Shown here piece by piece: positions 41,501-55,300 of a stretch of DNA of 64,000 nucleotides. Each line of letters starts with the position of its first letter. Within the stretch, counting starts at the first letter, position 1. A program made the translations under genes and the position numbers. The notes under the pieces are model-generated. The model worked only from the letters and a program-made list of their open reading frames with translations. It had not been told where the DNA came from and searched no databases. Source of the stretch: Archilochus colubris (Eukaryota > Chordata > Aves > Apodiformes > Trochilidae); contig CM041092.1 in assembly GCA_023079485.1 (NCBI GenBank), forward strand, positions 4,402,627 to 4,466,626, written 5' to 3'.

Positions 41501-44500
41501 GTCCTTGCTATATCATTACCCTGGACTACGCTGTCAAATGACTTTTTTGGACTTCCCATTAACTTGTCTTATTTACTCCACCAGAAAAAGAACTGGATTG
41601 ATGCTCAAAAACCTTTTTACCACCAGGAATTCGGGCTGAGAAGCAAGAGATTGAGGCACTTTGATGACAAAAAGCAAGAAAGATCCAGAATCAACTTCAC
41701 CCCAAAGGGGCATTAGCTTCTTGTTTCCTTGGCCATTTAGGTCAAACCAAGCTGAACTACACTGCAAGTTTTCATTTTGCCCTTGGAAATAAACTACACA
41801 AACAGCAGAGGGGAATTTTTTCCAATGCATTATCCTTTGAAAAAGAACCTTGAGTTTTACCCTTGATTGCCCATGGTAGCAGGAAAGCAGCTATGCTGGC
41901 AAAGGCCATATTCTTGCAGACTTTCATAGGAATATTGACCCCCTACTTCCCAGCTATTCTTCTCACCCCTTTGGATGGAATAAAAAGAAAAATGACAGAA
42001 AAGTTTGCCCTTAAATTCAAGGCTCAAAAATCAGCAACTGTGTCTCCTTGATACTTTTTTTTTAGCTGCAGAACTAATCTATTGCTCTGTTTATTTATTT
42101 TTTTTCCCCGTGACACTGTGAAGTAACCAGAGGGCAGGAAAAGAAGGAGCCACTGGAACCTACAGTGGGACCAACATGCAAAGGAGCAAGGGAGGCCACA
42201 TGAGATGGGCAAAGTGATGTCACAGAGGTGGCAGAAGATGACAGAGGACAGCCTGGCCACCACTTACTCAGAGGAGCTGCCAGGAGAATGATGGAAAGCC
42301 CATGGCAGACAGTTTAGAGAAGGAAAAAAGGGGAAAAAAAATAAAGAAAAATAAAAGAATTTGCAAGTGGGAAGATGAGTTCTGCATGTCTGTAACAGAG
42401 AGTACTTTGGGGTACAGGGTGTGGAGAAGGAATGAAAGAGTGGAGAGCAAACCCAATTCTCATACCAACAACCTCCCCAGCTCATTCAGAGGTGCTTGGC
42501 CACATGAAGCCATGTGCTCCAGACACAGCTGGGAATGTGCTGGAATTGTTTCATCTCCTCCTCCACCCTAACCCTTTGCACACCCATCTGCCACCCATCC
42601 CTGTCAGCCCCAGCCTCACCAGAGCATGTTCCAGCCCTTGTCACAGGAGCTTTGTCCCTTGACTGAAAGAAACCATGGGAGCTTTTACACAGGAACTTGT
42701 AATAAAACTTGGGATAGAAGTCACCTTCTCAATACGTGTGACAACAAGAAATGAGCAAGGGTGCCCTGAAGCACACCCACCCCATGCCAAATGGGGTGCC
42801 AGGACATTTGGTTCACCAGGTCATAAAGGTTTTGCCTGGGCACTGCTAAACCCACAGATCTCTTGCTATCAGATTTTGTCAGCCCACAAAGAAGGATTCT
42901 CTTTAAGAGAAAAAGGCAGGTCTCACCCAGGGTGAGATGGCTTGGAAGAGCCTCAGGCATGAAAGCAGTGTGGTTTCTAGAGCCTGAGAAGGAGCAGCAC
43001 AAAGCAACGAGGAGTCCAAGCACACACACACTGTACCTTCAGCACAGAGCTCTGCTCAGTGCACAGCTGCTTGGAAAAAAAACTAAAGCTGCAAAAAAAA
43101 AACCAAAAACCAACAAAACTAAGGCTCTGGATTTACAAGGCAAGCCCCCCAGCTATTTTTTAAAGCATCCCATCTGCACCATGTGAAGCCAGGATACATT
43201 TCACCTCAGGCCTCACAGCAATGACTTGGTAAACAACAGCCTCAAATCTTTGGTCTTCTTTCTGCTGAGCTTGCTACAACCAACTTTCTGAATACTTTTG
43301 TTTTCTCTCCTACCCATCAGCTCTGCCTCAAAAGCTCATCTTTCCCATCAAGCCCCATTTAAACCCTATATCTGCTCTCACATATCTTGTTCTCCTCCCT
43401 CCCAGCCCCCCAAGGAGTTGTATTTTGCTTCTGAAGGGGTTTGAAGGGAATGTGCCTTCAAATTTGGGCTGTTTGCAGCAGGAGATCATTCTGGTTGTGT
43501 GATTTTTCTGGTTAAGACTAAAAAACCCTCATTTAAACCATTTAGCTTTACCTCACACAGCTTTAGCTCTCTGTAATTATGAACCACCTTTTTTTTTTTT
43601 TAGATTTGGGAGCAGTTGTTAGTAGCACCTGCTAAACCATGGGCTGCTTTCTGTGTAGCCAAAATGAGCTTCCAAAATATTCTTGCTTGTCTGAAGCACT
43701 TTTCCCTATTTTCTTTTCAGCCAGACTGGTAGGCACACCTCCCTAAATACATATAGATTTTTCCCTGTTTTGTGACCTGCTCCTAAAACTGTTTTCCTTC
43801 ATGCTTTGTACCTGTTATCAATCTCATTTCTTTCTGAGTCTTTAATCATAGCAGTTGTCCTTTAAAACCTGTTCTTTAAGTACAGTCTCCATAGAGGTGG
43901 AAAAAAAAAATATAGGACAATATTTACTTTTCTGCAGTAACATTTAAGGAGAAATATTCCACCACTGCACTAATAATAGCAATACCCAGAGAGGGACAAT
44001 AAGAGAATCAAGGTCAAGTCATTTCCATGTAAAGAAAAAACAGAATAGTAACTCCCCCCAGCTTTGATAACTCCACAGCAGCAGCAACAGCAAAAGAACA
44101 TATTTTGAATAGGTGAAACTTCCCTGTATCTCTCCAAGTTGGCTGCTACTAATGAAAACCAACCATACTCCTGATGCCTTTATCCACATTGCCAAGTGGA
44201 GTGCAAACACACTTATGTTTTAAAATCCTTTTGCTGTAAGAACTGGTTTATCCCTTTTGTCTATCCTGATATTTTGCAAAGGATAAGAGCTTCCCCCTGC
44301 CTCAGTCAAATATTCAGTCTTAATGTTTGCTTTGGACAGCAAGGAGTTTTCAGGCTCTCTTGACCAAGAGACAGGAGGAGGGATGTGCCTGTTCTTTCAC
44401 AAAAAGCAGGGGCCTGACAGCCAAGGGGGTATTTGGGAGACTGAAAGCAAATCAGGGCACCTGACACCACTTTTCCTCATGGCACCTGCTTGGTACTACT

Positions 44501-47500
44501 TGCATAACCCTCTTAAAAATAAGCAGGAGTTTGGGGATGGATTTCTGGTAAATCTCCAAAATATTCTTTCCCCAAGGTCTTCTCAAAGGTATCTGTATAT
44601 CAGAAACAGCTTCTTTACACACAGACACTCTTTCACCTGCAGGTCTTCACCCCTCAAATGTCCACTGTGTGCCCTGACTCTCACCCTCCAGGACAGCTGC
44701 CAACTTCTTCCTCTCCTTGTAGCAGATTTCCTGCCTGTGCTCAAAGAGTTTCTGAGAAAGGGGAAATCAGCAATCAGCTACTGGCCAGATGCAATGGGAT
44801 AGTAACAACAAGACCTTACTGAGAGGCTTCCCATAATACCAAAGTTCTCTTTTTTTTTTTCTTAAACAGTTGTGTATCATGTCTTTTATGATGCATTTCA
44901 TACAGCTGAGGACATGAGGACATTAACTGACCTGAGGTGAACAAACAATACAGATGCACTTTCCCTCCTCTTCTGCTCTCTCTTTGCATCTCCATAAAAG
45001 CAAATGCACTTCACACTTTGATTTTTGATTTCCAGGAACCATCTGGAGCAAGATTCAGGGAGGGGAAGAAGGAAGAAAAGACAGGTCAGAAAATAACAAA
45101 TTGAGCTGTTTCATTAAATAAATAAGTAAACAAACAATATTAAGAGTGCTAAGCAGAAGAAAGTACTAATGAGGAACAGTAAGCAGATCCAGAGCTGGGT
45201 TATTTTTGATTTAAACAGCAAAATACTGTTCTGGATGACCCTAAAGCAGCAGAGGAATCAGTAGTACACAAAGGATTATTACAGGCAGTAAAGAGATGCG
45301 TGACACACAGGGGAGGCCACCATAAAGAACCAGCAGTGGCTTAGGAAGGGGATATTTTCATCCAGACTCTGTGATAAGGGACTCATTGTATACCTTCCTG
45401 TCAGAGGGTGTTTAACAGCACAGATTTCCAAGCTGAAATACCTGGAAAATGTTATCATGCCAAAAAACACAACTAAACATGCACACAAAAGAAAAAAAAT
45501 TTATCCAGCACTAAGGCCAATGGGGCATAGCATCACTCTTACAACAGGACAGAAATGAGGGAAAAAACCCTGTCCCTTTCTGCACAACCCCAGCTGAAGA
45601 AGGGGTGAAAGGTGTGCACCAAACTCTTTCTAGAACAAAAATGTGGGTTCTTGTACCTCTCAGAGGAGCCTTTTGACAGCCACAACCTCTGTCATTCCCT
45701 CCCTGGCCCTGGATTTGAACCTCCCAGCCCTCCTTAACTGGAGATTTGATCTTTCTTCGATTGGCTTAATAAACTGATTATGCAGCACATCAGACTGCAA
45801 ACTGGCCAAAGTCTAAATGAAGCTTTTGCTAATACCCAACTTCCACTGATATTTATAACCCTCAAACAAGCCTCTGCTTCAGCCTCCAGTCTCAGGCAGT
45901 GACTCAGCAGTCACAGGGCTCCTATCAGTATTCACAGAGCATTTCCAGAGCCTCTTAAACTGGCTGTCTCACTTGTGCTGTGATCAGACCTATCAGTTTG
46001 TGGGGAATTGCTCTGAGGAAGGTTACAGTTCTCCATAGGGACTGCACATGATCTTTTGCAAAGTGCATTCCCCTCTAGCAAGTCATAAATGCTCAGGAGA
46101 GTTGCTAAAGATGACTCAAAATGTATTATTGAATACTTTGATGCTCTACTCTCGTGCTGTGTTATCATATACTTAAAGTACATTAAAAGGTTCCATAAAT
46201 ACCAAGTGCATTTACTAGGAATAGATTTGTGTTTTCCAAAGCCAGAAGAAAATAGCTTTGTATTGTTACAGGATATGTAACACTTTTTCTGCAATTCTGC
46301 AGAATGGATTCTCAGCATTTGACGGTGGTTTGGGGTTGCTTTTTTGTTGTTGCTCTGCTTGGTTTTGTTTTGTTTTTTCCCTTAGCACCAGTGACTGCTG
46401 TGATAGACTTTGGTTAACTTCTTTGAATTGTTTTTTTCCATGCTAATGGTCCACGGTCAAAATGAAAAATAAGAACCTTCTGGATCCTGTCTTGATAAGG
46501 TCAGATTGTAGAATTTTTCTTTCCAGCAATTTAGCCAAGCTTTCTCCTTCCAGAATACATTTACTCAGTAATAAACATCTCCAGACAGCCAGGCTGTACA
46601 GCCTGGAAACAATTAAACCAAAATAGAGGAAAGCAGCACATGAATAAGCATTTCACTTTAATGAAATCAGTCTGAAAAATTCAGGAGCAGAGGAAGTAAA
46701 AGCATTTCCAAATTGCATTAATTAGACATATTTGTAAAAGTCTGCTCGTGCAAGTACCTTATGCCTTTTTTTATATCAAACTGCCCAGAAAATGTGCTGG
46801 GTAATTCCAAGCCTTTGGTGCTGTAATGCTGTGGTCAAACACCAGGCACACACCAATCTTTGGGTCACATAATTTCACACCTAGTAGGAAAAACAAAGTT
46901 TAGCCAATTTTCTTCAAGCCATGTAAAGAGAAGCCTGCCAAGCAACAGGTTAAAAGAGTTTGTCTTACTGACATAGAATAAAGCTAAAAAAACCTGTTTA
47001 TTCCAGAAACAAGTTAACTTCTGCTCTCAAGAAGCCTCTTCTCCCAGCTAGGTAAGCAATTAAGTAAATATCTTTATCCCTCCTGGCTTGTTAGTGATCC
47101 AAATAAAATCCCTCTGCAACAACCCAGAGTTTTTCTATGATCACAAACACTTCACCAGATCCTAATTTCTATAGTTTTCCAATTTTTGCATAAATGCATT
47201 CACCACTTAGACATCACACACTTAATTGCAAATCCATCACCTGTTTACTTACAGTAAGAGAACAAAAAGCACCTGGGCCATTATTTTTAATTAGGTTATC
47301 CTCCTACACATGTTCTGTCCAACATCTTCAAATAGTCTATAAATACTAAAATAATTCAGATTTGAATAATTACACATCATGTTTCTGACATCTCTTGGTG
47401 AGGTTTTCTCAAGAGAGTCAAAACTGTTACAAAACTAAACTTGGTTTTCTAAAGCATTGTTTCATTTTGGAGAGTTCAAAGCATTTTCAAGAGGAATTAA

Positions 47501-47712
47501 TGAATGTTGTTAATAGCTGGATCTGAGTAATAAGGCATTAGGAGGACACAGTCATGAGGGGAGGCAATATATAACCTTTAGATGGGACAATTAGAGATCA
47601 ATTATTAGAGCTAGAGAACAGCATTCAAAAGCAGCTTCTTCATTAATCACAGATTATCCCAAATTAGAATGTTTAATTATTTGTCAAGGTTCTTCGTACA
47701 TTCTTCTGCATC
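35531..47712. other. KYNU upstream region, no recognised gene
   Basis: This could be a 5' intron of KYNU or intergenic DNA. I found no CpG island, no convincing first exon and no protein match. It contains the exon-like segment at 39295-39492 and a 159-codon frame at 44323-44802 that is within chance expectation. Confidence 0.6.
39295..39492 (-). other. Exon-like open segment of unknown identity
   Basis: On the minus strand, an acceptor-like TTGTCTTTTATAG is followed by 198 nt with one open frame and an AG|GTAAAA donor. The segment is a multiple of three and enters and leaves in the same phase. The translation is hydrophobic-helical in character, for example AVKAVLLIEVPYALLENE, and ends with a charged EESKEQRKR. 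I do not recognise a family. A frame of this length is common by chance in AT-rich DNA, so this is a weak call. Confidence 0.2.
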
Positions 47713-48221
47713 AAAAAAAAAAAAAAAAGAGAGAAAGAAAAAGAAAAAGAGAAAGAAAAAGAGAAAGAGAAAGAAAAAGAGAAAGAGAGAGAAAGAGAGA
47801 GAAAGAGAGAGAAAGAGAGAGAAAGAGAGAGAAAGAGAGAGAAAGAGAGAGAAAGAGAGAGAAAGAGAGAGAAAGAGAGAGAAAGAGAGAGAAAGAGAGA
47901 GAAAGAGAGAGAAAGAGAGAGAAAGAGAGAGAAAGAGAGAGAAAGAGAAAGAAAGAGAAAGAAAGAGAAAGAAAGAGAAAGAAAGAGAAAGAAAGAGAAA
48001 GAAAGAGAAAGAAAGAGAAAGAAAGAGAAAGAAAGAGAAAGGGAAAGGGAGAGGGAAAAGGAAAGGGAAAGAAAAGAAAAAGAAAAAGAAAGAAAAGAAA
48101 AAGAAAAAGAAAGAAAAAGAAAAAGAAAAAGAAAAAGAAAAAGAAAAAGAAAAAGAAAAAGAAAAAGAAAAAGAAAAAGAAAAAGAAAAAGAAAAAGAAA
48201 AAGAAAAAGAAAAAGAAAAAG
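47713..48221 (+). repeat. 509-bp uninterrupted homopurine tract with three repeat phases
   Basis: No pyrimidine occurs on the plus strand across 509 bases. It opens with a 16-base A-run and irregular GA-rich units. Next come 16 copies of GAAAGAGAGA (47781-47940), 10 copies of GAAAGAGAAA (47941-48040), a G-rich junction (48041-48070), then mixed units resolving into about 18 copies of GAAAAA to the end. Long reading frames on both strands are artefacts of this repeat. Such mirror-like polypurine tracts can adopt triplex (H-DNA) structure. Confidence 0.97.
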
Positions 48222-51200
48222 CTTTTTTGGAAAACTGCAAGTTTTTTACAAATTTCATTTTAACATGGTTTTATGGCTAAAGTACCAAATATTTTAAAGA
48301 ACAGGTAACACAGTAAAAGTGGCATAACTTGGAAAATGACATCAAAGATGTCACAGCTGCTGGTTCTTAATATACTCTGCTATTTTTTTAATATACTAAG
48401 ACTGGTGGTGCATTGTTAACTATTTGGATGTCCAGCTAATGGAAAAAAAAAGTTCAATAGAAATAGCAGGAGAGGAAAATATGTGAATACCCAATGCACT
48501 GTGATGATCTGGAGCAGGATACCAGGATCTGATGTGAGATTGAACTCAAAGTTGTAGGCATCTGAGTTTTAGGTTCCCAAACAATATTCAAAATCTGGAG
48601 TGGGAGGCATTATCAGGAAGAGGCAGAGAAAGGGTGATTAGACCAGCTGGTGGGTAGAAAACGCTAGGCACCAGCATCTGCTCCCCTGCCACCACAGACT
48701 CCCCATCTCCTCCAAATCTGAGCTCCAAAACATGCTGGGGTTTTGCTCAACATGACCTTGCCTGGGCTAGGAGCCATCACTGCCCAAATCCCTGTGTATA
48801 TTTGTATATTCTGACAGTTTTGATGATAGCTGGGAGGAGATACACCTGGATTGTTGGAAAGACCTTTGGTAAACAGGAGTATTTGAGGAATGCAGGGGGA
48901 GGAGAGCTTTGCTGAGATCCCTTGGCAGTTTTGGCAAGTGCAAAGCAGGTGACTCAGGAGGAGCCATAACTCCTACTCAGCCTTGCAAAAGCTGAAGTGC
49001 CTGGGCAGGTCCTCTGTAAAATGGCCCCAAAAGCTAGAAGATTTAGATAATGCATCTTCAGCCATGACACCAGGGACAGGAGCAGGAGTGGCCAAGCTGT
49101 CCTGTGAGGACATCCTGTCCCCCCCAGGGACAGTTCTCACTCCCCCAGGGAAATGCCAGCTGCCAGTTGTCTGTGGTGTCAAATCTGTGCAACTCAGTCA
49201 TCTCCAGTGATGTCTGGTGGGCACAACCCGAGCTGTCCATGGGGCTGTGGGCACCTGAGGACCTGCTCATAGATCTTCTTGTGAAGGGTGTCCCAGTGCT
49301 GTCCCTGAGCAGTTATTTTTCATTGGCAGCCAGACAGATGCAGTTTGGGGAACAAGCTGTTCCCACTGTGGGGTGGGACTTCTGACACAACTACATCTTC
49401 TCTGATGGCCAAGCTTATGTTCAAGCCACAATAAAACTCTCCTGTCTTTATTCTGGGTGTATCTAGAAAGTGAATGCAGACTTGCTTCTAATGGATGACC
49501 TCCCCTTGCAAAGTGCCATCCTTTGTGGGCTGGGTCAGGGTGATCCCAGGTGTGTTCAGTCACTTGAAATAAACTTTTGCACATTTTGCAAGCACAAATC
49601 TTTCTGGAATAACTCTGCTTTTAACACTAACATCTCCTGAACTTATTCAGTACAGAATAACTAACCCTGGGATACTCTGATTAAAACCAGACACTCTTTG
49701 TGAGAAACTATACTAGCAAACAGAGACAACCAAAAGTCTCTCCCCAGGCAGGTCATTATTTTTCCTGTTGTTAAAATGTTGACTTGTCCAATATGCACAC
49801 TTCAGTGTAGTCTCCACACAGTGACCCTAAAAGAACATGATAGAGATACCTGTGGCACACAACAGCTCCTGTGGCTGCAGTATTCCCTGTGTAGTACCCA
49901 TGGGATGAGCTGTGGATTTAGGAGATGCAGAAGGATTTCTTGCAGAGCACTAACCACAGAATCAGAGTTGTTCCTCCATGGACACCATAGGAGAAAGTTG
50001 TAGAGTGGATACGCTGCTGATAAAAGGAAGAGATTAATGCAAATTAAAATGAAATAAAAGAGATAGAAAAGTCCACACAATAATATTCAATGGTCTAGAA
50101 CTTCTACATGTGGAGACCAGAGCTTAGGAGTCTGCAACATCTTTTGACAGTGTAACCAGACTAAAACCTTTTACTAAGTTTTTGACCTTCTACTAAATAT
50201 AAGACAAAACAGTAGGTAGCTAGATATGTTGCATGCTGGTTGCTGCAATTAAAGTCAGTTCTTGAAACTACTTAGTCTGGGTTTTTTTTTTCTTAAGCTC
50301 CAGGGAAAAATGTAATTTTAATCCTTCCCAGTTTTCTTAAATGCTGTAATTCTTCCTGGTTTAAGAACCTAATAGAATGAAGTCCTATTTACAATTCCTC
50401 AAAAGTTAAGCTAATAATAGCACATAACATAATTCCATACAATTAACATTATAGGGAGATGATCAGAGAGGCTGTACCCAAAACAGCTGCCTATGGGAAT
50501 AGCACACACAGACATTTGCACATTCAACATAATAAGTAGAATGTAACTTCATTTTTTCCTATCTTCTGCAGCAGGAAAAGCACCCCGGGCTGAGGAGACA
50601 GGACCATGGCTGTGATGTGTCTTACACCATATCAATTCCTCTCTGCTTTCTCTGCCCTTCAAATCAGCCACAAATTACCTGAGTGTGAGCAGTTTTCAGG
50701 ATGCTGGAGGTCAGGGACACTCAACCCAGCTGTGCCACACTCCTCTCCATTTGTTAATTATTTATTCCCCTTCCTAGCAGAAGTCTCACACACTGTGGTG
50801 CTCTCTATTTCACTCACCATTCCATAAAACTTTACAGGTAAAAATGCATCTCTCAGGTTGAAAAATGGGGCCAAAAGATTGCAGTTCCACAATTACTTCA
50901 CATTGGTGCAAGCCTTGGCTATTGCTGACAGGTTTGATCTGCCCTATCCCTGTGTTAATTCCCTTGCCCCCTCCTTTTTTTTTTTCTAGCACTTCTATAA
51001 CCAAATCATGTCCTGCAGCTACATATATATGTATATATTGAATTGCTGGATTAATTTTCAACCATATATCTGCATGGGGTGCTAGAAAACACATATGAAA
51101 ATAGCAAGAATTAGTTAGTCCAACAAAGGGTCATCCATCCACCACTGAACCCTGGAAAGGTGGCTGCTGCATTATGCATCTCCATTTCTTGAGTGTACAG

Positions 51201-51420
51201 AGTTTAGCACTGGGCCACTGAGCCAGATGTAAGCATCTGGGCCAGTAAAGAGCAATAAAACCACAGTGGGATGCTCCTATTTTTGAAAACTGTTAAACAA
51301 CTTCATTTTTTCAAGTACTAAATCCATGTAATTAATCAAGTACTAAATCCAAGCCCAAGTTCCTTCATGGGTTGGTTCAGGGCTCTAGCAACTCAGTAGA
51401 AGGAGCCCCAAGGGATGGGT
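48222..51420. other. Unannotated stretch with a moderately GC-rich core
   Basis: Between the homopurine tract and a CR1, the segment around 48970-49580 is more GC-rich than its surroundings. It ends near an AATAAA at about 49568. It may be a degraded retroelement or LTR, but no diagnostic termini or coding motifs were seen. Confidence 0.35.
51311..51351 (+). repeat. Direct repeat, 16 bp with 25-bp period
   Basis: TCAAGTACTAAATCCA occurs at 51311-51326 and 51336-51351, about 70 bp left of the CR1 at 51421. Confidence 0.9.
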
Positions 51421-52365
51421 CACAGAATCACAGAATCATCCAGGTTGGAAAGGCCCTCTGAGGAGAACAAGTTCAATCCTTAATCCACTGCCACCCTGGT
51501 TCCCAGCCCATGGCACTGAGTGCCACATTCAGTCTCTTCTTCAGAAACCTCCAGGGAGGGAGAATCCACCCACTCCTTGGGCAGCCCATTCCAATGTCTG
51601 ATCACCCTCTTTGTAAAGAATTTCTTCCTAATCTCCAACCTGAACCTCCCCTGGCAGAGATTAAGCCCATGCCCTCTTGTCTTGTTGAAAGTCGTCTGGC
51701 AAAAGAGCCCAACCCCCCCCTGGCTCCAACCTCCTGAGCCTTCTCTTCTCCAGCCTCAACACCCCCAGCTCCTCAGCCCTTCCTCACAGGACTTGTGCTG
51801 GATCCCTTCACCAACCCAGTTGCCCTCCTTTGGACCTGCTCCAGTACCTCAATCTCCTTCCTGAGCTGAGGGGCCCAGAACTGGACACAGGACTCAAGCT
51901 GTGGCCTCACCAGAGCTGAGCACAGGGGCAGAATCCCTTCCCTGGACCTGCTGGCCACGCTGTTCCTGATCCAGGCCAGGATGCCATTGGCCTTCTTGGC
52001 CACCTGGGCACACTGCTGGCTCATGTTCAGCTTCCTGTCACTCCAGACTCCCAGGTCCCTTTCTGCCTGGCTGCTCTCAGCCACTCTGTCCCCAGCCTGG
52101 AGCTCCCCATGGGGTTGTTGTGGCCAAAGTGCAGGACCCGGCACTTGGTCGTGTTGAACCTCATCCTGTTGGAATCAGCCCAACTCTCCAGTCTGTCTAG
52201 GTCCCTCTGCAGAGCCCTCCTGCCTTCCAGCTGATCCACACTCCCCCCCAACTTAGTGTCATCTGTGAATTTGCTAATTGTGGACTCAATCCCCTCATCT
52301 AAATCATTGATGAAGATACTAAACAGAACTGGGCCCAGCACTGATCCCTGGGGGACACCAACTGG
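51421..52365 (-). mobile_element. CR1 LINE, ~0.95 kb with reverse transcriptase C-terminal half
   Basis: The 3' end lies on the left (CACAGAATCACAGAATCATC, then CAGGTTGGAAAGGCC). On the minus strand it reads [20 protein letters not shown], then [11 protein letters not shown] (the catalytic F-x-D-D region, with Thr where CR1 usually has Ala), then [11 protein letters not shown] and [12 protein letters not shown] frame change near 52030-52140 and further stops break the ORF, so this is a dead copy. The 5' truncation is just upstream of the GVPQG motif. Confidence 0.93.
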
Positions 52366-55300
52366 ATGCTCAAATATGAGACCTCTGTGTTTTCTACATT
52401 GCTGTACATTGCTTCTTAGGGTGCTGGATCTTGTAAAAAAAAATAAATTAAAAAAATTAACTCTCACACATAACGTAGGAGGAATTTTAAATTCTGTTCT
52501 GACATATAAATATTTGGTGGGTCACACATATCCTCAGTGGAAAAAGAATAGGTATAAATTGAGTGTCTCTGAACAAGGTATCACTCACTTCCCTGATACA
52601 GACCTAACAATTTGTGGCAGAAAAGCCACCTCTTAAAAATTAACTTCAGCCAAAATTTGAGCCAAAATAGTAAGATCCAGTTGCAAGATATTTGTTATTG
52701 TATCAGTGTAGGAAGAATTACTTGTCGCACGTTTTCAGAAAGCACACAATCTACTTGTAAATTACCAAAAAAAAGTGCACCAATTCTACTATGTATTGGC
52801 ATGAAAATTGCTTATTGATTCAAAGAAAATGCTAGAAATAGTTTACATAAAATTACAGTGCTGAAACTAGAGCTTAGAGCACTGAGAACTTTTGTGAGTT
52901 GTTAAGGGGAGGAAATTAGTTTTATGATAAAAAAAAGATAAGATTTTAAAGATGTTTTGTAAAAAAATAATGCAGAAGTTTTGGGTTTGTTTGGTTTTTT
53001 CTTTAAATAAGGCTATTTCTATTGAAGATACAGAAATATGAAAAAAAATTGCTTCTTTTAGTTCATGTCAATCCATACCAGATCAACATTATCTGTATAG
53101 AAACGCAGGGGTTTTTTTCTTCAGAAGGCAGAATGGTTTATAGGAGAGTGATGTATAAAATAAAATTATTACTTAAAAAAAAAATTCAGAGTAAAGCATA
53201 AATGCAAGCCTTGGGGCTATGCTGCTGTACCACAGATGCAAATCTCAACCTTCTTAATAATTTCCATTCTTTGTACCACAGAAATGTGTTAAGAGAGGGC
53301 AAGAGAGATGGAATCCACACCAGCTTTCCCTTTTCAGCACTGAACACGATTAAGTGCCCTGACTCCACGAAGCTTTCTTCAGGATTATTTACACACTGAA
53401 ATGAAACACCCACTTCCATGTGGCTAGAACAAAGCCAGAGCAACCCTTCCCTGTGCTGATGGTGGAAAATTCATATTTCTGGTTCAGCCAAGCACTTGAG
53501 GATGCAGTTTGATTTATCTAAATCAACATAAACATACACATGCTTACAGTCAAGGGTTTTGCTGGGATAAGACCTACATGAACAAGGGAGCTTCTTACCA
53601 CTCTGTTAATCCTGGTTTATTCTCTGTGAATCCTTCAGCACCAAAAGTGTGTCCAGAGCAGAGAGCTGGGAGGGAATTTGCAGACATTTGGGCTTCCAAG
53701 GACAACCTGTGACCCTACAACAGGTCAGGTCCTTGTGAAGATGCTGGATTACCTGGAACTGCATAAAAGGAATCCAAGGCAAAACACTTTTGGAAGAAAT
53801 TATCCTCTCAAGATATCACATTGCCACCCAATCTAGCAAAGGAAAAGGTACTGCTCTCCATGCAGCTAAATTCTCTGTTGCACAAGAAGTGGTGAGGGGA
53901 GGTTTTAAAGTCTTCTTCAAACAAGCATGAGAATACATAGCTACCCCTTCACTTCTCCCCTAGTTTGTGCCTCAGAAAATTTGTTGTATGATTTAATGCT
54001 CATGAAGTAAAAGTATAACATGGTTTCTACTGGGTAAGCTGTGGAAGTTCACACCAGACAGATTTTGAGAGAGCCCATAAAGATGGTGTTACCTGCCAGT
54101 GGCCCAAGCTGCACATTTCCTTGGAGGAAAAATTTGCCAACAATTTAGAACCAAGGGCTCATCTTTTCTGCTTCTACTGTTTTTTCTGTGGAAAAAAATT
54201 TTCTTTCTTCACCATCCTTTTCCCATGTAATGCTGAAAAACTAAAGAGGCCATGGCTTCACAGCCAGCTGCCAAACAAAGTTTAAGTTAATTTTTTTACA
54301 GCAGGGTACATCTTCTCATTATGCATGTTCAAAACATGATAGAAAAGGACCACCAGACCTCCTTGTAACCACCATGATCTTATGCCAATAAAATAAAATA
54401 AATATATATTAAAAAGGGGGGAAAAAAGCAATGTTTGCATTAGTACAGAGCCTGGAGCTCTGGTCAGTATTTTAAATTACCCATCTGTTAAACATATTAA
54501 CCCTTTTTGGACATAGAAATAAAATACCTGCCTAAAGGAAAAAACCCTAAAAAAACTCAGTTCAGATACTTGAAAATTGGTTGCATATGTGTTGAGGTGT
54601 TTCTACATTATGATGGGCTTTACCCCAACATACCCCCAGCAATTATTCCTCTCCATTCTGTTACAAGTGCCTGAACCAGGATTTATTACAGAAGCTCTCA
54701 AACATAGCTTTACAAAAGACAACACAGTCATTTTGGTGGCTCAGGAGCTGATTGGAAAATCACCTTACTGCAGGTTATCACCAATTCCTATTAGTCAATA
54801 TCTCATTTTGTTCTGTATCACAAATAAAATGGGATGATTTCCAAGTGTCTCAGAGCAGAGCTAAGATGCAGTCTCGACCAGGCCAGATCTCAGCTTCACT
54901 GCAGGCTTTTCCTACAGTTCCTGTAGTACAAAAGATCCATAAATACCACCAATAAAACCTCTCACTTGTACTGCAAGTAGAAGTCTTAGGTATTTCACTG
55001 CTGGAGGAGTACTATTCCTACCCACCCCCCAAAACATTAACTTTATGGAAAGAAAAAAAAAATATAAATGTGTACAGATAAACCCCCTCAGTGCCACAGC
55101 AATCACTACTTGTGAAGCCAGTCAGAAACTACTGGGAATTTCAGAAACATCTTTTGTGATTGTGCTGGAGCTGAAGTGGCTGCTAAGCACCCTGCAGAGC
55201 ATTGGGACAAAGCCAGGTTGCCCTCTCCTGGAGAAGATGTTACCCCAAGGAGGAGATGGTTCCCATCAGGAATTATCAGGAATCCCGTGCAAAACGCAAT

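Noticed and set aside
44323..44802. 159-codon non-repetitive frame on the plus strand
   Set aside because: One or two frames of this length are expected by chance in 64 kb read in six frames at this composition. It has no recognisable motif and no splice or promoter context.
45932..46318. 128-codon minus-strand frame
   Set aside because: No motif, no splice context beyond chance, and length within chance expectation for AT-rich sequence.
47669..48280. Reading frames of ~200 codons on both strands (Lys/Arg/Glu-rich on plus, Phe/Ser/Leu-rich on minus)
   Set aside because: Both come entirely from the homopurine repeat, with two residues or so alternating by unit. No start context or protein-like composition supports a gene.
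52027..52467. 146-codon minus-strand frame as a novel reverse transcriptase
   Set aside because: It carries the ordinary CR1 motifs ([11 protein letters not shown]-x-D-D). The leading residues are flanking sequence, and the element is truncated and frameshifted.
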